Shown here one piece after another: positions 1-5,504 of a DNA stretch of 13,650 nucleotides; within the stretch, counting starts at the first letter, position 1, and each line of letters opens with the position of its first letter. Origin of the DNA: Pseudomonadota bacterium (lineage in GTDB: Bacteria > Pseudomonadota > Gammaproteobacteria > Steroidobacterales > Steroidobacteraceae); NCBI GenBank assembly GCA_023428645.1, contig JAEYXD010000199.1:1-13650 (forward strand), read 5' to 3'. A program made the translations under genes and the position numbers. The notes below the pieces were generated by a model, which saw only the letters and a program-made list of their open reading frames with translations, was not told where the DNA came from and did no database searches.

Positions 1-866
1 GTTTCCAGGAGCGCGACGTCGGTCGTGCGCGCGCTTCGATAGCGCCGCGCAATGTCCTCGAGCGACGCGCCCCGGGCGGTCCAACGCGCCGCACTGCTGG
101 CGGGCGATTCATCGTACAACTCATCGACGATGGCGCCGCCGACCGCTTCGATCGCGAGATGAAAGCGCTCGTCCGGGGGCGTGCTGCCAGCGAACAGCAG
201 GCGCGGCGAGCCGTGCTGGCGGTGGGCGCTCGCGGTCCATTCCCGCACGGCGCGCTCGAAGTCGTCGGTCCAATCGAGCTGGAGAGCGCGCCAGGCGCGC
301 AGCGCTTCGCTGCCGGCGATCGCCAGGGAGCCGGTGCGCAGCTCGGCAAGCGTGACGAACAGCTGCGCGCGACTCCGTACGCGTGTGACGGCCGCATCCA
401 GGCGCGAAGGATCGACGTTCAGATCGGCCGCGAGGGCGTACGTTGCGGCCACGGTGTGTGCGTGACTGGTCGCGCGGTTCACGCGCGCGACGTCGTAGAT
501 GAGCGATCGCGGCCCGGCGTGAATGCCGCGGCGCTGCAGTTCGCACACGTAGTAGTACAGGCGCTGCGCCGAATCGCTGCTGCGCGGAAACACGATCGCG
601 TCCATGAAATCGAACGCGCCCTGCAGCCATGCCTCCAGCAGCGAGCGATGCGCCGGTGCGAACGAGCTTTCGAGGTAGCGATCCGCGAGCGGCGTCGGCG
701 CCGGTACGCCCGTGAGCCGCAGGGGCAGCGCGTCGGCGGCGAGGATCAGTTCGATCGGAATGTCGTCACCGATGTAGCCGACGACGCGCCGTCCGCGCGC
801 GTGCTCGATCCGCGCGGCACGGAGCGGCGAACCCAGGCGCTCGTCGATCAGCGCCGTGGCCCTCAT
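1..866 (-). CDS. 2-hydroxyacyl-CoA dehydratase-like protein (HgdB/BcrB family), partial at left edge
   Basis: The frame is open without a stop from the ATG at 866 to the window edge, giving 288 visible codons; the C-terminus is missing. Residues 28-53 (VGYIGDDIPIELILAADALP and following RLTG) match the N-terminal signature of the 2-hydroxyglutaryl-CoA dehydratase D-component/benzoyl-CoA reductase family. Residues 93-104 (FPRSSDSAQRLY) match the family motif usually written P-x-x-C-D-S-x-x-R-L-Y. A later stretch (LLFAGSTPPDERFHLAIEAVGG) resembles the start of the second Rossmann-like half. Known members bind a [4Fe-4S] cluster through cysteines and remove water from 2-hydroxyacyl-CoA using electrons from an ATP-driven activase. 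Here the motif cysteine is Ser97, and the only visible cysteine is Cys108. It may therefore be a cluster-free partner subunit or have another activity. Its ATG overlaps the dctM stop (ATGA), so it is the last visible gene of the capA-dctQ-dctM operon. Confidence 0.78.
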   Translation of the reverse strand, partial: MRATALIDERLGSPLRAARIEHARGRRVVGYIGDDIPIELILAADALPLRLTGVPAPTPLADRYLESSFAPAHRSLLEAWLQGAFDFMDAIVFPRSSDSAQRLYYYVCELQRRGIHAGPRSLIYDVARVNRATSHAHTVAATYALAADLNVDPSRLDAAVTRVRSRAQLFVTLAELRTGSLAIAGSEALRAWRALQLDWTDDFERAVREWTASAHRQHGSPRLLFAGSTPPDERFHLAIEAVGGAIVDELYDESPASSAARWTARGASLEDIARRYRSARTTDVALLE

Positions 867-2155
867 GATGCCAACCATCCTGGCAATGCGAGAGCGAGTC
901 CGGGAATGGCCACGAGCAGCGCGAGATGCGCGAAGTCGGACGCCAGGAAGGGCAGCACGCCCTTGAAGATGCGCGACAGCGGCACGTCCTTCGCGATCCC
1001 CTGAATGACGTACAGATTCATTCCGATCGGCGGATGCACGAAGCCGATTTCCATCGTGCGTACGAGATAGATGCCGAACCAGATCGGCGAGAGCCCGAGC
1101 TGCGTGATGACCGGCAGCAGAATGGGCGTCGTAAGCAGCATCAGCGCGAGGCCGTCGAGCACCGATCCGAGCAGCAGGAGGATCAGCGTCATCACGATGA
1201 TCGCCGTGAGCTGGCCGCCGCCGAGGCCGTTCATGAGCGTCGCCACCTGCTCGGCGAGTCCGGTGAGGCTCATGAATACGGAAAAGATGAGCGCGCCGAT
1301 GATGACGACGTAGATCATGCCGGTCGTGCGCAGCGTGTCCGCGAGCGCGCCGCGCAGCGAATCCCAGTTCAGTCGCCTGCGGCGCGCGCAGAGCAGCAAC
1401 GCGCCGACGGCGCCGATCGAGGCGGCCTCGGTCGGCGTGAACCAGCCGAGCGCGATGCCGCTGATGACGAGCAGGACGAGGCACGCGAGGTCGATGATGC
1501 GCAGCAGTGCCGCACGCCGCTCCGGCCAGCTGGCCTTCTCCGTTGCCGGGCCGAGCGCGGGTCGCCAGCGGCACAGCAGCACGATCGCGACCATGTACAG
1601 CAGCGCTTGTGAAATGCCGGGAATGATAGCCGCCGTGAACAGGGTGCCGATCGATTCTTCCGCGAGAATGCCGAACACGATGAGCGCGCCGGAGGGTGGA
1701 ATGAGCGATCCCAACGTGCCGCCCGCCGCGACCGAGCCCGTCGCGAGCGCATCGGAGTAGCCGCGGCGGCGCATCTCCGGCAGGCCGACGAGACCGATCG
1801 TCGCGGCCGTCGCCAGGCTCGACCCGCTGATCGAGCCGAAGCCGGCGCAGCCCGCGATCGAGGCGAGCGCCAGCCCGCCGCGGCGATGACCGATCATGCG
1901 CGCGGCGACATCGAAGAAATCGCGGCTGGCGCCGGCGGCGAAGCAGAAGTGCGCCATCAGCAGGAACAGCGGCAGCACACCGAGCTCGTACTTGAGCACG
2001 GTCTCGAACAGCACGATGCCGGACTTGATCAGCGCCGGCTCGAAGCCGATCAGGAGCGTGAGTCCCACGAGCCCGACCACGCCCATCGCGATGCCGATGG
2101 GAATGCCGAGCGTGAGCAGGACGAGCAGCGCGACGACACCAAGAAAGCCGTTCAC
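863..2155 (-). CDS. dctM: TRAP transporter large permease subunit, DctM family
   Basis: This 430-residue, very hydrophobic protein has the usual DctM length and about twelve predicted membrane segments. The family hallmarks are present: GSISGSSLATAATIG at about 107-121, GTLGSLIPPSGA at about 147-157, and a C-terminal block with VHPPIGMNLYVIQGIAKDV. It would be the ion-coupled inner-membrane channel of a tripartite ATP-independent periplasmic transporter, which typically imports carboxylates or sugar acids when loaded by a periplasmic binding protein. The start is a GTG (2155-2153) overlapping the dctQ TGA in a GTGA junction, and the TGA at 865-863 overlaps the ATG of the next gene. No DctP binding protein is visible, so the substrate cannot be inferred from it. 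Family assignment is secure; substrate is unknown. Confidence 0.95.
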   Translation of the reverse strand: MNGFLGVVALLVLLTLGIPIGIAMGVVGLVGLTLLIGFEPALIKSGIVLFETVLKYELGVLPLFLLMAHFCFAAGASRDFFDVAARMIGHRRGGLALASIAGCAGFGSISGSSLATAATIGLVGLPEMRRRGYSDALATGSVAAGGTLGSLIPPSGALIVFGILAEESIGTLFTAAIIPGISQALLYMVAIVLLCRWRPALGPATEKASWPERRAALLRIIDLACLVLLVISGIALGWFTPTEAASIGAVGALLLCARRRRLNWDSLRGALADTLRTTGMIYVVIIGALIFSVFMSLTGLAEQVATLMNGLGGGQLTAIIVMTLILLLLGSVLDGLALMLLTTPILLPVITQLGLSPIWFGIYLVRTMEIGFVHPPIGMNLYVIQGIAKDVPLSRIFKGVLPFLASDFAHLALLVAIPGLALALPGWLAS

Positions 2156-2643
2156 GGAGCTCGCTCCTTGGCGCTGCGTCGCACGGCTTCATATGCGAAT
2201 ACGATCGCCACCGCCGCCGTCATGACGACGGCGATGACGCGCAGCGGCCGATAGGGAATGCGCAGCAGCTCGCTGTGCTCGAAGTCGTGCCACGCTTCGA
2301 TCGTGAGCCACACGGCGGCAATCGACAGGCACGCGAAGAAGGCGGCGGAAGTCACAAGTGCGATGCGGCGCAGGACACTCCGGACCGGAGGCGCAAGACG
2401 TTCGACGAGCAGATGCACGGTGGCGTGCGCGCCGGCCAGCGTCGCGGACAGCATCGATGCGGACGCGGTCAAGAGGATCGCCGCTTGAATGATTTCGATC
2501 GCTCCCAGCAGCGGCAGGCCGAGTTGACGGCCGAGTACGGAGACCGCTTCGACGATCATCGCCAGCATCAGACCGCCCGCGCCGATGTAGAACAGCAGGC
2601 TGTAGCGCGGCGGCGGGCTCGACGTCGGTTCTTGCGAGTGCAT
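2152..2643 (-). CDS. dctQ: TRAP transporter small permease subunit, DctQ family
   Basis: This 163-residue protein has four hydrophobic helices at about 15-37, 45-68, 90-114 and 133-154, the DctQ/YiaM topology, and sits immediately upstream of dctM. It pairs with DctM in the inner membrane and is thought to help dock the binding protein. A GTG at 2655 would give four more residues, but I prefer the ATG at 2643-2641. That start shares one base with the capA-like TAA (TAATG), matching the tight coupling elsewhere in the operon. DctQ proteins are poorly conserved, so the call rests on size, topology and position more than on motifs. The acidic residue Glu50 inside the second helix (LGAIEIIQ) fits the usual pattern of the family. 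Confidence 0.87.
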   Translation of the reverse strand: MHSQEPTSSPPPRYSLLFYIGAGGLMLAMIVEAVSVLGRQLGLPLLGAIEIIQAAILLTASASMLSATLAGAHATVHLLVERLAPPVRSVLRRIALVTSAAFFACLSIAAVWLTIEAWHDFEHSELLRIPYRPLRVIAVVMTAAVAIVFAYEAVRRSAKERAP

Positions 2644-3749
2644 TAGTTCAGCCACGCATCGTCTCCGGTGCGAACGAGGGTGAGCGGTGCGAGGCCGGCG
2701 TCGCGCGTGATCCGCTCGACGTAGGCGATGACGCGATCGGCGATCTCGCCGTGTGCGAGCGTCGGACGTCCCGGCGGCTCCACGTGAACCGGCGTGAAGC
2801 CGACCTGCATCCGGCCATCGGCGTGCATGCGCACGCGGCCGAGCAGCGCGTTGATGGCATCGGGGTGAAAAGGGGCGAACTCGTACGCGGGGTCGGGTTC
2901 GAAGCCGAACACCTCACGACGCTTGCGAGCCCATGCCGCGCGTGCGGGATGCGATTGACCCGGGCTCAGTGCGCGCGTGACGACGCAGCCGTTGCCCAAG
3001 CCGTGGAAGATCGGCTTGCCGCGATACACCTCGATGCCGCGGATGATGTGCGCGTGATGGCCGAGCACGATGTCGCACCCGGCGTCGATCGCGGCGTGCG
3101 CGATCGGCCGTTCGTAAGGTGCGAGGCGCGCCGGTGTGTGCACGATGCCTTTGTGCAAAGCGACGATGACGACATCCGCGTGTGCGCGTGCCGACTCGAC
3201 CACATGCTTCAGGGCCGCGAGCGAAGCTTCGTTCGCTTGCACGAGCGGCGCGGCGGGTGCGATCGGCGTGCCATCCGCCGTTTCGACACGCACGTAAGCG
3301 CAGCCGGCGCGCTCGTCGGTCGCCCACGCGGCCTCGGGCCCGACGCAGTTGAAGCTGAGCAGCGCGATGCGGCGGATGGGCGTGTCGATGTAGGCGGGTA
3401 GGAGCGCAGCCGCGAGATTCTCGCCGGCGCCGGTATGGCGCACCCCGAGCCGTGCGAGGCCCGCGCGCGTATCCGCGATGCCGACGGCGCCGAGATCCGC
3501 GATGTGATTGCCCGCGAGCGAGACGGCGGTGAGGCCGGCACGTGCAAGCGCGTCGAGATGCGCGGGGTCCGCGCCAGGGGCCGGCACGTCGCCCTGCAGC
3601 TCGACACCGCTTGAGCTATGCGGCACTTCCAGATGCCCGATCGCGACATCCGCGGCGCGCAACGCGGGTGCGATGCCGCCGAGCCAGTAATCGGGATCGG
3701 GTTCATCGAGTACCAGATCGCCGGCAAACACCAGGTCGAGTGCAGTCAT
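2643..3749 (-). CDS. CapA/PgsA-like metallophosphoesterase-fold protein (PGA_cap family)
   Basis: This 368-residue protein carries the series of motifs of the CapA family, a calcineurin-like fold. These are FAGDLVLD (residues 8-15, Asp11), GHLEVP (38-43, Glu41; the family more often has Asn-Leu-Glu here), SLAGNHIADLG (77-87, Asn81-His82), VALHKGI (196-202, His199), and LGHHAHIIRGIEVYRGKPIFHGLGN (229-253, His231/His232/His234). These supply the likely metal ligands. Classical CapA/PgsA proteins are membrane-anchored and help poly-gamma-glutamate capsule synthesis. This one starts directly on the first beta strand, with no signal peptide or membrane helix, so it is probably cytoplasmic. It heads the TRAP operon and has no capsule genes around it, which points to a hydrolytic role in catabolism (inference). 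The ATG at 3749 is the only sensible start, but no clear Shine-Dalgarno sequence precedes it. The stop overlaps the dctQ start. Confidence 0.85.
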   Translation of the reverse strand: MTALDLVFAGDLVLDEPDPDYWLGGIAPALRAADVAIGHLEVPHSSSGVELQGDVPAPGADPAHLDALARAGLTAVSLAGNHIADLGAVGIADTRAGLARLGVRHTGAGENLAAALLPAYIDTPIRRIALLSFNCVGPEAAWATDERAGCAYVRVETADGTPIAPAAPLVQANEASLAALKHVVESARAHADVVIVALHKGIVHTPARLAPYERPIAHAAIDAGCDIVLGHHAHIIRGIEVYRGKPIFHGLGNGCVVTRALSPGQSHPARAAWARKRREVFGFEPDPAYEFAPFHPDAINALLGRVRMHADGRMQVGFTPVHVEPPGRPTLAHGEIADRVIAYVERITRDAGLAPLTLVRTGDDAWLN

Positions 3750-3785
3750 GCAGCCGCTGCGCTTTCGCGGTCGCGAGCCGGTTGC

Positions 3786-3807
3786 TTGTCGACGAAAAAG
3801 TTGACCA
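3786..3807. promoter_or_regulatory. Candidate GntR operator in the capA-gntR divergent region
   Basis: The 101-bp divergent intergenic region holds an imperfect inverted repeat, TTGTCGAC (3786-3793), six bases (GAAAAA), then GTTGACCA (3800-3807); 6 of 8 arm positions pair. Each arm differs at one position from the half-site TTGTCAAC/GTTGACAA found again at 4633-4653, beyond the other end of gntR. A site here could control both gntR and the capA-TRAP operon. No convincing -35/-10 pair is visible on either strand. Assignment to the neighbouring GntR protein is inference. Confidence 0.4.
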
Positions 3808-3850
3808 TACTGCGCGCGCGGTCACACCGCTTCTTTCCCTGCCAACAGCG

Positions 3851-4540
3851 ATGCCCAACACAACCATGCCGAAGCGTACGAAGCCCTCGTCGCGCACGGA
3901 AGTGCCTTCGGTCCACGAGACGGCGGATTGGATCCGCGAGCGGATTCGGCGCGGACGCTTCGCCCCCGGTCAGCGACTGGTCGAAGCCGACATCATTCGC
4001 GAGGTCGGCGCGAGCCGCAGCCGCGTCCGCGAAGCGTTGCAGCGCCTGGCGACGGAAGGGCTCGTCACGATCGAGGAATTCCGTGGCGCATCCGTGAAGA
4101 CGTTCAGCCGCGATGAGGTTCGGCAGATCTACCGCGCTCGCATGGTGCTCGAGGGCCTGGCGGCCGCCGATTTCGCGGCGACGGATGCGCCGCAAGCGAA
4201 GGCGCGGCTCGCGAAGATCCAAACCGACTTGAATGCGATCGAGCGTACCGGCGATCACGAGCGCTTCGCGCGCCTGAACGACGAATGGCATCGTCTCATC
4301 ATCGAGGGGTCGGGGAACGAATACGTGCGCATGTTCGTCGAGCGGTTGCGAGTGCCGATCCACCGCCTGTTGTTCACGACGTTCTACAACGCGCGCCGCA
4401 TCGACGACGCGAATGCCGGCCATCGCAAGATCACGGAGGCCATCGTGCAGGGGCGTGCGAAGGAGGCGGAACGGTGCATGCGCGAACACATCGCGGAAGG
4501 TCTCGACGCACTGGCCGATCTCGAGGCCGAGCTCGAATAG
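3851..4540 (+). CDS. GntR-family transcriptional regulator, FCD (FadR/VanR-type) subfamily
   Basis: This 229-residue protein has the length expected for the FCD subfamily. The N-terminal winged helix-turn-helix lies at about 22-90 and contains the classical pattern RFAPGQRLVEADIIREVGAS followed by RSRVREALQRLATEGLV. The C-terminal all-helical FCD ligand domain covers about 91-225, with candidate metal/ligand residues Asp144 and His147 (NDEWH), His191 (GHRKI) and His213 (REHI). Such proteins usually repress an adjacent organic-acid or sugar-acid pathway and release DNA on binding the acid. It is divergent from capA-dctQM and the dehydratase-like gene, its likely target, and convergent with xylB. 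I use the ATG at 3851; another in-frame ATG lies at 3866, and neither has an evident Shine-Dalgarno sequence. The effector is unknown. Confidence 0.94.
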   Translation: MPNTTMPKRTKPSSRTEVPSVHETADWIRERIRRGRFAPGQRLVEADIIREVGASRSRVREALQRLATEGLVTIEEFRGASVKTFSRDEVRQIYRARMVLEGLAAADFAATDAPQAKARLAKIQTDLNAIERTGDHERFARLNDEWHRLIIEGSGNEYVRMFVERLRVPIHRLLFTTFYNARRIDDANAGHRKITEAIVQGRAKEAERCMREHIAEGLDALADLEAELE

Positions 4541-4623
4541 GGTGATGGGCACGCCGAACGACTCGCGAACTCGCATCACATCCCCCTCGATGCATGTGTG
4601 TTGCGTTGCGCCTCTTGTGACGC

Positions 4624-4652
4624 AATCTAGGAATTGACAACAGGATTGTCAA
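4624..4652 (-). promoter_or_regulatory. Sigma70-like promoter reading antisense into gntR
   Basis: On the minus strand the sequence is TTGACA (4652-4647), a 17-base spacer, then TAGATT (4629-4624): 6/6 and 4/6 matches to the consensus hexamers at ideal spacing. It is the best housekeeping-type promoter match I found in the window. Transcription would begin near 4617 and run leftwards across the complement of gntR towards capA. Overlap with the inverted repeats at 4633-4656 would allow repression. It is a sequence match only; no transcript is shown. Confidence 0.5.
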
Positions 4653-4656
4653 CAAT
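4633..4656. promoter_or_regulatory. Overlapping inverted repeats, candidate GntR operator
   Basis: Two dyads overlap here. TTGACAA (4634-4640) and TTGTCAA (4646-4652) form a perfect 7-bp inverted repeat with a 5-bp centre. ATTGT (4645-4649) and ACAAT (4652-4656) form a compact palindrome with a 2-bp centre. The second resembles the ATTGT-NN-ACAAT-like sites bound by some FCD-type GntR regulators (family knowledge). It overlaps the -35 of the leftward promoter. The AT-rich 7-bp stem alone would be a poor terminator. Confidence 0.45.
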
Positions 4657-4716
4657 CCAGCGAGGGACGTGGCGGCAACTCGGCCAGGAGCGGAGCGTTA
4701 TGGAGATGCCGCGGGA

Positions 4717-5475
4717 TCAGCGCCAGCCCGCGTCCACGAAGTACTCGTGAGCGGTGCAGAGGCGCGCATCGTCGGAGGCGAGGAACAGAATCATCGCGGC
4801 AACGTCGTGCGGCTCCACGCGCTGTTTCAAGCATTGTTGCGCGAGGATGCGGGCTTCTTCCTCGGGTGTGTGCCACAAGGCCATTTGTCGCGGGGTGCGG
4901 ACGCCGCCGGGGACGACGCACGTCACGCGAATGCCGTACTGGCCCAGGTCGCGCGCGAGTCCGCGCGTGAGCCCTTCGATGCCCGCCTTCGCGGTTTGGT
5001 AGATCGCGAGTTCCGGCAGCGCGAGGTGCCACGACACCGAGCCGAGATTGATGATCGCGCCGCTCTTTGCGGCCTTCATGCCGCCGACGACCGCCTGCGC
5101 GCAGAAGAAGTAATGGCGCAGATTCACCGCGATACGTTCGTCCCAGTACGCCGGCGTCGTGCCCTCGACCGAGTGACGGTCGTCGTTCGCGGCGTTGTTC
5201 ACGAGTACATCCACGTGGCCGAGCTGGTCGCGAATGCTGGCGAATGCGGTCTGGACCGCCGGAAGATTCGTGAGGTTGCACGCGTAAAAGCGCGGCGGAA
5301 AGGCGCTGGCGGCAAGGCGCGTCTCGAGTTCACGCGATTCGCGCTCGGCGACGTCGATGAACGCGACGCGCGCGCCTTGCTTCGCGAACGACTCCACGAT
5401 CGCGGCGCCGATGCCGGAGCCGCCGCCGGTCACGATGACGTTCTTGTTGCGCAGTGACGGATATACGTTGTGCAT
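4717..5475 (-). CDS. xylB: D-xylose 1-dehydrogenase (NAD-dependent short-chain dehydrogenase, Caulobacter XylB type)
   Basis: This 252-residue classical SDR has the cofactor motif TGGGSGIG at 16-23, Asp41 after the second strand (favouring NAD over NADP), NNAAN at 93-97, catalytic Ser146 and Tyr159-x-x-x-Lys163 (YQTAK). Many stretches agree closely with the Caulobacter crescentus xylose dehydrogenase as I remember it: the N-terminal YPSL, NDDRH, YWDERI-VNLRH, SWHL, TAKAGIEG, IRVTCVVPG, AAQCLK, and the C-terminal HEY-x-x-DAGWR. That enzyme oxidises D-xylose to xylonolactone, the first step of the Weimberg/Dahms pathways. The ATG at 5475 is 29 bp after the transporter stop, so the two form one unit; its Shine-Dalgarno is weak. 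Other pathway genes (lactonase, xylonate dehydratase) are not in the window. A related aldose dehydrogenase specificity is the main alternative. Confidence 0.9.
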   Translation of the reverse strand: MHNVYPSLRNKNVIVTGGGSGIGAAIVESFAKQGARVAFIDVAERESRELETRLAASAFPPRFYACNLTNLPAVQTAFASIRDQLGHVDVLVNNAANDDRHSVEGTTPAYWDERIAVNLRHYFFCAQAVVGGMKAAKSGAIINLGSVSWHLALPELAIYQTAKAGIEGLTRGLARDLGQYGIRVTCVVPGGVRTPRQMALWHTPEEEARILAQQCLKQRVEPHDVAAMILFLASDDARLCTAHEYFVDAGWR

Positions 5476-5504
5476 GGTCACGCCCGGCGAGGCTGTCTCG
5501 TGAC

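Larger units (their letters stand above)
4541..4716. other. Convergent intergenic region between gntR and xylB
   Basis: No gene is seen in these 176 bp between two convergent stops. The stretch 4595-4660 is visibly AT-richer than its surroundings. It contains a 6-bp stem TTGCGT (4601-4606)/ACGCAA (4620-4625) with a 13-nt loop, and the inverted repeats and promoter described separately. I see no canonical GC-rich hairpin plus T-tract terminator for either gene. Confidence 0.6.

Noticed and set aside
159..1004. 281-codon plus-strand frame across the left end
   Set aside because: It runs antisense to the dehydratase-like gene and the end of dctM, both of which have clear family motifs; its own translation is Arg/Ala-rich noise.
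2152..2655. Longer dctQ starting at GTG 2655
   Set aside because: The ATG at 2643 gives a one-base overlap with the upstream stop, as at the other junctions of this operon, and loses no family feature.
3746..4579. 277-codon frame antisense to gntR with promoter, ribosome-site-like sequence and ATGA overlap to capA
   Set aside because: As a protein gene it is rejected, because it is codon-aligned with gntR and its translation resembles nothing. The promoter and antisense transcript are kept as a separate finding.
4601..4625. TTGCGT/ACGCAA stem as terminator of gntR
   Set aside because: Only 6 bp with a 13-nt loop and no T tract; it also overlaps the end of the leftward promoter's -10 region.
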